Positions 35,367 through 44,283 are shown, counted from the stretch's first letter. The stretch is DNA of 64,000 nt from Hyphomicrobiales bacterium (GCA_900473685.1 UCNE01000002.1:310001-374000), one strand, 5' to 3'. The notes: a model not told the origin generated them from the letters alone. Made by a program: numbers and translations.

Positions 35367-36869
35367 ATGAACAATCGAATCTCTTCCCTCTCCGCCCTTT
35401 CCATCGCAACGCCAGACGTTTTCGAACCGCAGACGTTCGACGATCCGATTGCCGCCGTTGATGCGCTCTCGGCGCTCTACGACCGCAACACGAAGTTTTT
35501 GGTCGACGCCTTTACAGAGCTTGGCCGCACCGGAACGCCGGTGTCGCGCTACCGGGCCTGCTATCCGCAAGTCAGCATCGAGACCAGCAGCTTCAGCCAT
35601 GTCGATTCGCGCCTGTCCTACGGCTATGTCAGCGCGCCCGGCGTCTACACGACGACGGTCACAAGGCCAAAACTGTTCCGGCATTATCTGAAGGAACAGC
35701 TCGGCCTGTTGATCCGCAGCCATGGCATAGGCGTGACGGTATCCGAATCGACGACGCCGATCCCGCTGCATTTCGCCTTCGGCGAAGGCGCCTATGTCGA
35801 AGCGGCGATGGCCGAGAATATCGACATTCCGCTGCGCGACCTGTTCGACACGCCGGACCTGACGACCACCGATGACGAGATCGCCAACGGCTCGTATGAG
35901 CCCGGCCCCGGCGAACCCTCGCCACTCGCCCCGTTCACGGCCCAGCGCATCGACTATTCGCTGGCGCGGCTCAGCCACTATACGGCGACCAGTGCGACGC
36001 ATTTCCAGAATTTCGTGCTGTTTACCAACTACCAGTTCTATATCGACGAATTCTGCGCCTGGGCACGCCAGCAGATGATCGATGGCGGCAATGGCTATAC
36101 GGCCTTCGTCGAGCCCGGAAACATCGTCACACAGCCCGGATCGGACAAGCCGGATTCGGACCTGACGCTTGCCCGCCTGCCACAGATGCCGGCCTATCAT
36201 CTGAAGAAAAAGGGCCACGGCGGCATCACCGTCGTCAATATCGGCGTCGGACCTTCGAACGCCAAGACGATCACCGACCATATTGCCGTGCTACGGCCGC
36301 ATGCCTGGCTGATGCTTGGCCATTGTGCCGGCCTGCGCAACAGCCAGACGCTTGGCGACTACGTGCTCGCCCACGCCTATGTCCGCGAGGACCATGTGCT
36401 GGACGACGACCTGCCGGTCTGGATCCCGATCCCGGCGCTCGCCGAAGTTCAGGTGGCGATGCAGGATGCCGTGGCGGAAGTGACCGGTTACGAGGGCTAT
36501 GATCTCAAGCGGATCATGCGCACCGGCACCGTTGCCACCATCGACAATCGCAACTGGGAACTGCGCGACCAGCGTGGCCCGGTCAAACGGCTGTCGCAGT
36601 CGCGCGCCATCGCCCTCGACATGGAATCAGCCACCATTGCCGCCAACGGTTTCCGCTTCCGCGTTCCCTACGGCACCCTACTCTGCGTCTCCGACAAGCC
36701 GCTGCACGGAGAGCTGAAACTGCCGGGCATGGCGACGGCGTTCTACAAGACGCAGGTCAGCCAGCATTTGCAGATCGGTATTCTTGCATTGCAAAAACTG
36801 GCCGCCATGCCGCCGGAAAAGCTGCATTCGCGCAAGCTGCGCAGCTTCTTCGAAACTGCGTTCCAATAA
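35367..36869 (+). CDS. amn: AMP nucleosidase
   Basis: A 500-residue enzyme that splits AMP into adenine and ribose 5-phosphate and so regulates the adenylate pool. The N-terminal AMN domain (about 25-180) is followed by a phosphorylase-like domain with GGITVVNIGVGPSNAKTITD, LMLGHCAGLRNSQTLGDYVL and ALDMESATIAANGFRFRVPY. No in-frame start with a ribosome binding site is seen nearby; the ATG at 35367 gives the usual N-terminus. It ends only 3 bases before the convergent flippase-like gene. Confidence 0.96.
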   Translation: MNNRISSLSALSIATPDVFEPQTFDDPIAAVDALSALYDRNTKFLVDAFTELGRTGTPVSRYRACYPQVSIETSSFSHVDSRLSYGYVSAPGVYTTTVTRPKLFRHYLKEQLGLLIRSHGIGVTVSESTTPIPLHFAFGEGAYVEAAMAENIDIPLRDLFDTPDLTTTDDEIANGSYEPGPGEPSPLAPFTAQRIDYSLARLSHYTATSATHFQNFVLFTNYQFYIDEFCAWARQQMIDGGNGYTAFVEPGNIVTQPGSDKPDSDLTLARLPQMPAYHLKKKGHGGITVVNIGVGPSNAKTITDHIAVLRPHAWLMLGHCAGLRNSQTLGDYVLAHAYVREDHVLDDDLPVWIPIPALAEVQVAMQDAVAEVTGYEGYDLKRIMRTGTVATIDNRNWELRDQRGPVKRLSQSRAIALDMESATIAANGFRFRVPYGTLLCVSDKPLHGELKLPGMATAFYKTQVSQHLQIGILALQKLAAMPPEKLHSRKLRSFFETAFQ

Positions 36870-36872
36870 GCG

Positions 36873-37829
36873 TCAACGGCGCGGCGACAGCACAATCGAC
36901 AAAAGCGTGCCGGCAACCGCCGACACGACAATCAGCAGATGCGCATTGACGCTGGCGCTGGCAAGCAGGTCAAAGGCAGCGCCTTTGGCCGGCGCACCGA
37001 AGGATATGGCGCCTGCGGTAATGCCGGCCGGATAGGTGCCGACACCGGCGGGGGCATGCACCGGCAGAACCGATGACAGTTCGCCGCCAAGCGCACCGCC
37101 GAAACAGGCCGTAAGCGGCACGACGCCCATCGTCGCCAGAACCCAGGCGAGCACGGCAACCTTCGTCGACCAATTGAGAACGGTCATCAGCCATGCCCTG
37201 ACGAACACCAGCGCATTGGCCGGCAACCCGGCTTCGACCTCGACCAGAAACCGGCCGAACTTTTCCGGCAGGCGACGCTGCAGAACGGCAAGCGCATGGC
37301 CCTTCAAAAAGAACAGCGCCAGCGGTGACACAAGAAAAAGCCCCCAGAGCAACCAACCGGCCACCTGGTTGTCGCGGCCGATGACGAGGCCGGCGCCAGC
37401 GGCGGCAAACAGAGCATGCAGATCGAGAAGCCGCATGAGCAGCAGAGCCGAGGTACTGCGCGTCAGGGGGACGGCAAATTCCGAACGCATCAGGATCGGA
37501 AAACTGGTCTCGCCTGCCCGGAAGGGCAACATGATGTTGAGAAGGTTATGGACCTGCGTCACGCGCAAGAGCGTCAGGAAGCGGCCCCGGGTTTCGTCCG
37601 GAAAATAGTCATATATCCGGTAGCAGCGGATGAAATAGGTTCCGACCAGAAGCAGCAGCGCCGACAGGACGGGGAAGAGGCCGATCCCGGCCCATTGCCG
37701 CAAAAGAACCGGCCAGCCCCAGATCCACTGGATGAAAGCCGCATAGGCAATAACAGCCACAAGGGAGATAGCGCTCATCCGATTGCGGACAAGCCATGAG
37801 CCCCGGCTGGCATCCTCTCCTGCATTCAT
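36873..37829 (-). CDS. LPG-synthase TM region / flippase-like membrane protein (UPF0104)
   Basis: A 318-residue inner-membrane protein with about eight transmembrane segments. Characteristic parts are RCYRIYDYFP, then LRVTQVHNLLNIMLPFRAGE and GVVPLTACFGGALGGELSS with PVHAPAGVGTYPAG. This is the flippase-like part shared by MprF and archaeal AglD relatives; no catalytic C-terminal domain is present. It is divergent from the glycosyltransferase pair, with about 90 bases between, and may act in the same lipid-linked sugar pathway. Confidence 0.85.
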   Translation of the reverse strand: MNAGEDASRGSWLVRNRMSAISLVAVIAYAAFIQWIWGWPVLLRQWAGIGLFPVLSALLLLVGTYFIRCYRIYDYFPDETRGRFLTLLRVTQVHNLLNIMLPFRAGETSFPILMRSEFAVPLTRSTSALLLMRLLDLHALFAAAGAGLVIGRDNQVAGWLLWGLFLVSPLALFFLKGHALAVLQRRLPEKFGRFLVEVEAGLPANALVFVRAWLMTVLNWSTKVAVLAWVLATMGVVPLTACFGGALGGELSSVLPVHAPAGVGTYPAGITAGAISFGAPAKGAAFDLLASASVNAHLLIVVSAVAGTLLSIVLSPRR

Positions 37830-37921
37830 ATAGTTGGTACTTTCCTGTCCGGTGTTATGGCACGGCTGGTTATCACGATACCCCAGGCGAGAGAACCTGC
37901 ACGTTTTAAAAGGCTTTGATT

Positions 37922-38944
37922 TTGGATCCCATCTTGGAAGCAAACACGGCAGATAGCGAGACTGCCCCGCCGGTCGAGCTGTCCGTCGTCGTGCCGATCT
38001 ACAACGAAGAAGAAAGCGTCGGCCCGCTGGTCGCCCGCATCCGCGAGGCCATGGCTGATTTCGACAAGCCCTGGGAGCTCATTCTCGTCAATGACGGAAG
38101 CACCGACGGTACGCTCGTCAGTGCCCGCAAGGAGCTTGACACCGGTCTGCGGCTGAAGATCGTCGAACTGCAACGCAATTTCGGCCAGACCGCCGCCATG
38201 CAGGCCGGTATCGATCTCGCGTCCGGTAGATTGATCGCCACGCTCGACGGCGACCTGCAAAACGATCCGCGCGATATCCCCGCGATGGTCAAGGCGATCG
38301 AGGAACGCGAACTCGACCTTCTGGTCGGCTGGCGCAAAAACCGCCAGGACGGCTTGCTCCTGCGCAAGATCCCCTCCTGGTGCGCCAATTACCTGATTGG
38401 CAAGATCACCGGCGTGAAACTGCACGATTATGGTTGTAGCCTGAAGGTCTACCAGGGCTCGATCATCAAACAAGTAAAACTGATGGGCGAGATGCACAGG
38501 TTCATTCCGGCCTGGGTTGCCGGCGTCGTGCCGAGCAGCCGTATCGGCGAGATGCCGGTGACCCACCATGCCCGCCAGCATGGCACGTCGAAATACGGGA
38601 TTTCCCGAACCTTCCGGGTGATCCTCGATCTGCTGTCGGTACTGTTCTTCATGCGCTACAAGGCGCGGCCGGGGCACTTCTTCGGATCGATCGGGCTTGC
38701 TGCCGGCGGCCTCAGCGCACTGATCCTGTTCTACCTGTTCATCGACAAGTTCCTGCTTGGCAACGATATCGGCACGAGACCGATGCTGATCGTCGGTGTC
38801 ATGCTGTTCCTGTCCTCGGTTCAGCTGATCACCACCGGCATCCTCGCCGAAATGATGGCGCGGCTCTATTCCGGTGAGAACGACACGCCGCCCTATATCG
38901 TGCGCAAGGTTTTCGAGCAGGACAAAGCTGATGTCTCAAACTGA
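37922..38944 (+). CDS. Family 2 polyprenyl-phosphate glycosyltransferase
   Basis: A 340-residue enzyme of the DPM1/ArnC/GtrB type, which loads a sugar from a nucleotide donor onto a polyprenyl phosphate. GT2 motifs: VVVPIYNEEESV, LVNDGSTDGT, and TLDGDLQNDPRDIP containing the DXD-type metal site. Two C-terminal transmembrane segments lie at about 240-260 and 280-300. The start is a TTG: 37922 has AAAAGG 8 bases before it, with 37916 as an alternative. Its end overlaps the GT39 gene by 14 bases, so the two are coupled. Confidence 0.9.
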   Translation: MDPILEANTADSETAPPVELSVVVPIYNEEESVGPLVARIREAMADFDKPWELILVNDGSTDGTLVSARKELDTGLRLKIVELQRNFGQTAAMQAGIDLASGRLIATLDGDLQNDPRDIPAMVKAIEERELDLLVGWRKNRQDGLLLRKIPSWCANYLIGKITGVKLHDYGCSLKVYQGSIIKQVKLMGEMHRFIPAWVAGVVPSSRIGEMPVTHHARQHGTSKYGISRTFRVILDLLSVLFFMRYKARPGHFFGSIGLAAGGLSALILFYLFIDKFLLGNDIGTRPMLIVGVMLFLSSVQLITTGILAEMMARLYSGENDTPPYIVRKVFEQDKADVSN

Positions 38945-40433
38945 TTTCCGCCGCGCCGATGCAATGATTTTTGCCGTCGCCGCCTATTTTGTGCTGTGCG
39001 TGGCTCTGCGCGTGTTCATCTCTCCGGCACTTGAAATCGATGAAGGCGAACAGGCCTTCGTTTCGCAGTTTCTTGCGCTCGGCTATGGCCCGCAGCCTCC
39101 CTTCTACAACTGGCTGCAATACGCTGTGGTGGAGGCATTCGGCGTCTCCCTGACGGCACTGACCGTCCTCAAACATCTGCTGCTTTTTCTCTGTTGCCTG
39201 TTCTATGGCCTCGCCGCCCGGATCGTCATCAAGGATCGAACGCTGGCGGCAATGGCCATGCTGGGCGTGCTGACCCTGCCGCCGGTTTTTCTGCTGGCAC
39301 AACGGGACCTTTCGCACACCGTCTCCGCACTCTTTGCGGTGTCGCTGTTTCTCTACGGATTTTTCAGGACGCTGCGCAATCCAAGCCTGTTTTCCTATCT
39401 CTTGACCGGGGTCGCTGTCGGTATCGGGCTGATTTCGAAGTACAACTTTGCGCTGGTGCCGGCTGCCGCCGTTCTTGCCGTTCTGCCGGAGCGGGATTTG
39501 CGTCAGCGCATTTTCGACTGGAGGCTGATTGTCTCCCTAACCGTCGCCTTGGCGATCGTCCTGCCACATGCTTACTGGATTTTTCATAATCTCACATCGG
39601 CCTCGGCCGGTACCATCAACGAGATGAAGGAAGGCCTGGAGGGCGGGCGCATGGCCCAGGCGTTCAAGGGAACCCTTTCGCTGATCTCAGCGATCTTTGG
39701 GGCGACCATTCTGCCGCTCGCCTTCTTTGCTGCGGTCTTTCCCTTCGATATCAAGCGCATCTGTCTCGCTGAAAGCCAATGGACCCGGATAACGGGGCGG
39801 ATCATCTGTCTGTGCCTGATCGCCGTCCTGCTGATCGTTCTCGGCCTTGGTGCCACCCATATCCGGGAAAAATGGCTCGCCCTGTTCGTGGTTATTCTAC
39901 CGCTTTATCTCTGCCTGAAGATTGATGCGGCCGGCATCGAAACAACCGGAAAACTCAAGCGTTTTGCCATTCCCCTTTTCATCATGATCTTCGCGGTGCT
40001 GATCGGCGTTTCGGCGCGGGTTGTGACCTCGCCAATGCTGGGGTCCTACAACAAGCTCAACATTCCCTATGAGGCGTTCATCCGCGAGATTACGCAAAAT
40101 CACGCCATCCAGCCTGCGCTGGTCATTGCCGACGACACCAATCTTGCCGGCAGCGTGCGTTTGCAGTTGCCGCTGTCTACCGCCATCACGGCTTACAATC
40201 CGCCAGTTCCTCTTGCGGCCGGCTGGCGGTCAGCTGGGCCGGTTCTGGTGATCTGGCGCGGCAAGGGAGAAGCAGAACCGGCTCTTCCCGAAAGCCTCCA
40301 GCAAAAGCTCATCGAAGGCGGGGTGGCAGCCGGTGATATCGTGCCCCTCTTTAGCGCGCCGCTCTATCATCTCGCCAAAGGAGATGATCGCTACGGTTTT
40401 GGCTATCTCTGGCTAACACAGCAAACCCCATAG
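38931..40433 (+). CDS. ArnT-like family 39 glycosyltransferase
   Basis: A 500-residue membrane glycosyltransferase with about ten transmembrane segments. The periplasmic acidic motif after TM1, LEIDEGEQAFVSQF, corresponds to the catalytic region of GT39 enzymes; PPFYNWLQYAV is also typical. Such enzymes move a sugar from a polyprenyl-phosphate carrier, here probably made by the preceding gene, to lipid A, LPS core or another acceptor. Rhizobial RgtA-D galacturonosyl transferases belong to this family; identity with one of them is a guess. Confidence 0.87.
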   Translation: MSQTDFRRADAMIFAVAAYFVLCVALRVFISPALEIDEGEQAFVSQFLALGYGPQPPFYNWLQYAVVEAFGVSLTALTVLKHLLLFLCCLFYGLAARIVIKDRTLAAMAMLGVLTLPPVFLLAQRDLSHTVSALFAVSLFLYGFFRTLRNPSLFSYLLTGVAVGIGLISKYNFALVPAAAVLAVLPERDLRQRIFDWRLIVSLTVALAIVLPHAYWIFHNLTSASAGTINEMKEGLEGGRMAQAFKGTLSLISAIFGATILPLAFFAAVFPFDIKRICLAESQWTRITGRIICLCLIAVLLIVLGLGATHIREKWLALFVVILPLYLCLKIDAAGIETTGKLKRFAIPLFIMIFAVLIGVSARVVTSPMLGSYNKLNIPYEAFIREITQNHAIQPALVIADDTNLAGSVRLQLPLSTAITAYNPPVPLAAGWRSAGPVLVIWRGKGEAEPALPESLQQKLIEGGVAAGDIVPLFSAPLYHLAKGDDRYGFGYLWLTQQTP

Positions 40434-40451
40434 TGCCGCTACATATCCCGG

Positions 40452-41348
40452 TCATTGGCCGACGAGCAGCTTCAGTTCGCCCGGATGAACCCGCAAGGCA
40501 ACATCCCGGCCGATCGGCAGCAATTCACCGTCGATGACGCAATTGGTGTTGCGACGCTCGCGAGGAAAATGCAGGTCGACGGCGGTCACGCTCATCTCGG
40601 TGATCAGCGGGCTCTCGCGGAACTTTCCACGCAGGATATCGAACGTCAGCTTTGCAACGCCGTGTGGCTTCAATGGAGGAGCCGTGTAGAATCCCAGATG
40701 CCCGCCCGTGAGATCGTCGGCATACATCAGCGCGTTTGAGCCGAAATGATTGTTAGACACGGAGATGGCCGAAACCTTGCGCGTTTCGCGAACGCCATCA
40801 GCCTCGAACTCGATCTCAAACTCCGGCGGATTGAACATCACACCGAGTGCTGCGCGCGTGCTGGCCCGGATTTTTCCGAGCCTTGAGGCAAAGCTGTAGG
40901 ATTCGCGGTAGCGCACCATGCGGGCATGCAGCCCCATGGAAAACTGATGCACGAAAGCGCGGCCGTCGGCACTGCCGATATCGGCATCGACAATCCGGCC
41001 GTCGGCAAGCACGTCCAGCACTTTCCAGATGTCGAGCGGCAGTTTCAGCGCCCGGGCAAACAGATTCATCGTTCCGGCCGGGACCACACCGAGCGGCATG
41101 CCATTCTTCCAGGCGACACCGGCCGCCGCAGAGATCGTGCCGTCACCACCACCGGCCAGCATTGCATCCAGATCGTCGCGGCGGGCGGTCTTTTCGAGGA
41201 TACCGGCCATGCCATCGCCGGAAGCCACGGTGATCTCGATGTCATGCCCGGCTGCGCGAAAGACTTCCTCGGCCTTTTTGCTATAGGCGTCCATATCGGT
41301 CGTGCGGAATGTTCCGCCGTCGCGATTGAATATGGCCTTGATCTTCAT
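40452..41348 (-). CDS. Diacylglycerol kinase family lipid kinase (YegS/BmrU type)
   Basis: A 298-residue cytosolic lipid kinase. The nucleotide-binding motif GGGDGT is at 66-71 and VPAGTMNLFARAL follows at about 89-101; the C-terminal beta sandwich contains ISVSNNHFGSNALMYADD and CVIDGELLPIG. AAGGAG lies about 5 bases before the ATG. The gene is convergent with the GT39 gene with about 18 bases between. The lipid substrate is not known. Confidence 0.92.
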   Translation of the reverse strand: MKIKAIFNRDGGTFRTTDMDAYSKKAEEVFRAAGHDIEITVASGDGMAGILEKTARRDDLDAMLAGGGDGTISAAAGVAWKNGMPLGVVPAGTMNLFARALKLPLDIWKVLDVLADGRIVDADIGSADGRAFVHQFSMGLHARMVRYRESYSFASRLGKIRASTRAALGVMFNPPEFEIEFEADGVRETRKVSAISVSNNHFGSNALMYADDLTGGHLGFYTAPPLKPHGVAKLTFDILRGKFRESPLITEMSVTAVDLHFPRERRNTNCVIDGELLPIGRDVALRVHPGELKLLVGQ

Positions 41349-41467
41349 TCGTGCTCCTTGCAGCTCGTTGCGCTAGATATGGAGCGCCACCGCGGCTTTT
41401 TCAGCCGGTGCCTGCAAAATGACGAATCTTTAATATCGCCCGCACCAAACTTGCCGTGATGCACCAG

Positions 41468-41815
41468 CTATTCGGCAGCCTGCAGCAGGATATGTTCGTC
41501 GCCCCAGAGTTTCATCGCCATGATGACAGGCTCGAGGCTACGGCCGCGTGGGGTCAGGCAGTAATCCACCCTCAGCGGGACGACGGCAAAAACCGTACGC
41601 TCGACCAGACCGTCGGCTTCCAGTTCACGCAGCTGCTTGGTCAGCATGCGCTGGGTGACACTCGTCAGGCTACGACGAATTTCGTTGAAGCGCATCGTGC
41701 CATCCAGCAGATGATAGAGGATGACGCCCTTCCATTTTCCATCGATCAGATGCAGTACGCCCTCGACCGGGCAGCCAGGAGAACAGGTCAGGAGCTTGTG
41801 GCGAACACGCGGCAT
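41468..41815 (-). CDS. HxlR family transcriptional regulator
   Basis: A 115-residue winged-helix regulator. CSPGCPVEGVLHLIDGKWKG is the family start with conserved cysteines, RFNEIRRSLTSVTQRMLTKQ is the recognition helix region, and YCLTPRGRSLEPVI closes the fold. HxlR proteins often sense quinones, aldehydes or oxidative stress through cysteine. It is divergent from a quinone-oxidoreductase-like gene, its likely target. AAGGA 8 bases before the ATG lies inside the candidate operator. Confidence 0.93.
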   Translation of the reverse strand: MPRVRHKLLTCSPGCPVEGVLHLIDGKWKGVILYHLLDGTMRFNEIRRSLTSVTQRMLTKQLRELEADGLVERTVFAVVPLRVDYCLTPRGRSLEPVIMAMKLWGDEHILLQAAE

Positions 41816-41820
41816 TCACG

Positions 41821-41836
41821 GTATCCTTTTGGGTAC
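41821..41836. promoter_or_regulatory. Candidate HxlR operator
   Basis: GTATCC-TTTT-GGGTAC is an inverted repeat with 5 of 6 arm positions matching. It overlaps the Shine-Dalgarno of the HxlR gene and sits in the 101-base divergent spacer. A second imperfect pair, TGTGCATT and AATGCGCA, lies at 41850-41883 on the oxidoreductase side. Confidence 0.45.
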
Positions 41837-41916
41837 TATATACACTTATTGTGCATTCTTGCGCCTATGCACCATAATGCGCATCTAGCTTCTGTTCAAA
41901 CATGAAGGAGCCATCC

Positions 41917-42930
41917 ATGCGCGCCATTGCCTACAAAATCCCCCAGGCCATTTCCGCCGAGACGTCCCTGATCGATGTTGACCTGCCGGTCCCGGTGCCG
42001 GAGGGCCGCGATATCCTGGTCGAGGTGAAGGCGATCTCGGTCAATCCGGTCGATGTCAAAATTCGCGCCAACGCCAAGCCCGAGCCGGACCAGCTGAAGG
42101 TGCTTGGCTGGGATGCAGCAGGGATCGTCAAGGCGGTTGGCTCGGGCGTGAAACTGTTCCAGCCGGGCGATGTCGTCTTCTATGCCGGTGCCATCGACCG
42201 GCCGGGAGCCAATTCCGAATTCCATCTGGTTGACGAACGGATCGTTGGCAGAAAGCCGGAAACGCTGGGCTTTCCGGCCGCTGCCGCTCTGCCGTTGACC
42301 TCTCTTACCGCCTGGGAAACCCTGTTCGACCGGCTGAAGGTCAACGATCCGGTTCCCGGCGCTGCCAACGCGATCCTGATCATCGGCGGTGCCGGTGGTG
42401 TCGGCTCGATCGCCATCCAACTTGCCCGGACGCTGACCAATCTCACGGTGATCGCCACCGCTTCAAGGCCCGAAACCCAGAAGTGGGCTTATGATCTCGG
42501 TGCTCATCATGTGCTCGATCATTCCAGGCCGCTGGCGCATCAGATCGACCAGCTGGCGCTCGGTGCGCCGGCCTTTGTCTTTTCGACGACCAATACCGCC
42601 GATCACCTGGAAGAGATCATCCAGCTGATCGCGCCGCAGGGCCGCTTCGGGCTGATCGATGATCCGAAGGTGCTGGATGTCATGCCGTTCAAGCGCAAAG
42701 CCGTGTCCATCCACTGGGAGCTGATGTTCACCCGGTCGCTGTTCAAGACCAAGGACATGGAGGAGCAGAACAAGATACTCACCGAAATCGCCCGGCTGGT
42801 CGATACCGGCAAGATCCGTTCGACGTTGACAGAGACGCTGGGGCTGATCAACGCCGAAAACCTGAAGAAAGCCCATGGCTTGATCGAAACCGGCCGGACC
42901 AAGGGCAAGCTTGTGCTTGCGGGATTCTGA
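41917..42930 (+). CDS. Zinc-type alcohol dehydrogenase-like quinone oxidoreductase (MDR family)
   Basis: A 337-residue medium-chain dehydrogenase/reductase. The N-terminal GroES-like domain includes ILVEVKAISVNPVDVKIRAN and KVLGWDAAGIVKAVGSGV; the NADPH site is LIIGGAGGVGSIAIQLAR. Zinc ligands are absent, so it is a zinc-independent reductase, as in the ZADH subgroup known from genome annotation. AAGGAG precedes the ATG at 41917. The divergent HxlR gene is its probable regulator. Substrate likely a quinone or enone, by family only. Confidence 0.92.
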   Translation: MRAIAYKIPQAISAETSLIDVDLPVPVPEGRDILVEVKAISVNPVDVKIRANAKPEPDQLKVLGWDAAGIVKAVGSGVKLFQPGDVVFYAGAIDRPGANSEFHLVDERIVGRKPETLGFPAAAALPLTSLTAWETLFDRLKVNDPVPGAANAILIIGGAGGVGSIAIQLARTLTNLTVIATASRPETQKWAYDLGAHHVLDHSRPLAHQIDQLALGAPAFVFSTTNTADHLEEIIQLIAPQGRFGLIDDPKVLDVMPFKRKAVSIHWELMFTRSLFKTKDMEEQNKILTEIARLVDTGKIRSTLTETLGLINAENLKKAHGLIETGRTKGKLVLAGF

Positions 42931-43058
42931 CGCGACCGACACCCCGAGAAACGGGCTTTTCCGCAGTTCCTGCGGGAACGTGTGCTTCTCTACACTCACC
43001 ATAAACAGGATGTAGCGTGGCACACCCGATAGTCTCCCAAGCAGGGGATGCCGCGCTG

Positions 43059-43101
43059 CCCCGGAACCGATCCCCACGCCCCAGAGGGGCCGGTTCCGGG
43101 G
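43059..43101 (+). other. Strong nested hairpin before the DoxX gene
   Basis: An 11-bp perfect outer stem CCCCGGAACCG / CGGTTCCGGGG encloses a 21-base loop that itself has CCCC / GGGG (43072-43075, 43086-43089). It lies about 30 bases before the DoxX start. It could end the upstream transcript or act as an attenuator. Two smaller hairpins (42943-42955, 42961-42975) follow the oxidoreductase stop. Confidence 0.55.
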
Positions 43102-43132
43102 TTCGTTTCATCACCTGTTCCTGGAGAGAAAA

Positions 43133-43579
43133 ATGCCTTCCCTTATTGATTTTCTGATCGGTTCCCGCGCGTTCGGCTATCTGGCGCGCACCGTCCTGAC
43201 CTATATGTTCTGGGCAAGTGGACTGGCCAAGCTCATCGATTTCAATGCCGGCGTCGCCGAGATGTCGTTCTTCGGCCTCGAGCCCGCGCCGCTCGTCACC
43301 ATTGCCGTCATCGTCACCCAGCTTGGCGGATCAGCCCTGATCATCGCCAATCGCTGGACCTGGCTTGGTGCCGGGGCGCTGGCCATCTTCACCGCACTGA
43401 CAATTCCGATTGCCCATGCTTTCTGGACCATGCAGGAGCCGTTGAAGACGCTCGAATTCTATGTCGTCATGGAACATATCACGGTCATCGGTGCCCTGAT
43501 GGTCGTTGCCTGGAAGTCTGCGCCTGTGCGCGAAGCCCCTACCCTTCCCGGCTCTGGTTTTGCTGAACTCAACGCATAG
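43133..43579 (+). CDS. DoxX family membrane protein
   Basis: A 148-residue protein with four transmembrane segments and the DoxX pattern LTYMFWASGLAKLIDF, IVTQLGGSALIIANRW and GALAIFTALTIPIAHAFW. GGAGAG lies 5 bases before the ATG. DoxX proteins are linked to quinone or thiol redox, which would suit the neighbouring HxlR/oxidoreductase pair, but the link is only positional. It ends at a strong terminator. Confidence 0.9.
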   Translation: MPSLIDFLIGSRAFGYLARTVLTYMFWASGLAKLIDFNAGVAEMSFFGLEPAPLVTIAVIVTQLGGSALIIANRWTWLGAGALAIFTALTIPIAHAFWTMQEPLKTLEFYVVMEHITVIGALMVVAWKSAPVREAPTLPGSGFAELNA

Positions 43580-43600
43580 AGTTGTCGCTCCACCGTCGCG

Positions 43601-43635
43601 AAAACGCCTGCGGATCGCATCCAGCAGGCGTTTTT
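43601..43635 (+). terminator. Strong terminator after DoxX
   Basis: An 11-bp perfect stem AAAACGCCTGC / GCAGGCGTTTT, extended by GGAT/ATCC in the loop, followed by TTTTT. It lies between convergent DoxX and CGNR genes and can serve both. Confidence 0.9.
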
Positions 43636-43675
43636 CATTGCGGCATCCTCGGGAGCCCGCGCGCTACCCGAACCA

Positions 43676-44248
43676 TCACGTTGCCTTGCTGCGATGATAG
43701 TAGCGCGAAACGCGGACGCGGTTGCCGCAGCGGGCAGCCGAACACCAGCGGCGGCGTGCATTGCTGCCGACGAAAAGCATGACGCAATCCTCTGCCGCGC
43801 ATTTGCGGATCAGCGTCACGTCGCCGGAGGTGAGCAGGGCGGCCGCATCCTCGGCTAGAAACCCGGCAAGCCGGACCGCTGGTGCGCCAGTCCGTTCGCT
43901 GGCCAAAACCGGCGGATCACCCCATGCAAGCTGGCGCATGACGGGGGCTGCACGCATGGCGGCGTTCAAACCATCAATATCCGCGCGCGGCACCGGCTTG
44001 CCGTCGCGGGCATGGGCGATTGCCGAAGCGGTGTGATCGCGCACGGCCATCACCAGCGCCAAGTCACCAGCCGCCAAGGCGTCAAACTCCACAGCTGCCC
44101 CCTCCGGCAACCGGGCGGCTTCCGCCTCCAGCCAAAGCTGCAGACCCGCTGCCGTTTCGAGCAGATCCACCCGGCCTTCAGCCGTCAGGGGCCGGGTATT
44201 GACGAGATCGAGCGCCAGCCGTTCGCCGGTGAAAGGGACCAGATCCAT
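43676..44248 (-). CDS. CGNR zinc-finger (ABATE domain) transcriptional regulator
   Basis: A 190-residue protein with an N-terminal ABATE domain (MDLVPFTGERLALDLVNTR) and a C-terminal CGNR zinc finger: CAAEDCVMLFVGSNARRRW, then CSAARCGNRVRVSRYYHR. The four cysteines bind zinc and the CGNR element is proposed to bind DNA. AAAGG lies 7 bases before the ATG at 44248; an in-frame GTG at 44290 is rejected. It is divergent from the alpha/beta hydrolase, its probable target. Confidence 0.9.
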   Translation of the reverse strand: MDLVPFTGERLALDLVNTRPLTAEGRVDLLETAAGLQLWLEAEAARLPEGAAVEFDALAAGDLALVMAVRDHTASAIAHARDGKPVPRADIDGLNAAMRAAPVMRQLAWGDPPVLASERTGAPAVRLAGFLAEDAAALLTSGDVTLIRKCAAEDCVMLFVGSNARRRWCSAARCGNRVRVSRYYHRSKAT

Positions 44249-44283
44249 GCTCAGCCTTTCGTCTATAATGCGTATTTTTACAA

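Noticed and set aside
44264-44269. TATAAT on the plus strand as the hydrolase promoter
   Set aside because: It lies upstream of the TTGACA box with no matching -35 hexamer at a usable distance, and inside the CGNR leader.
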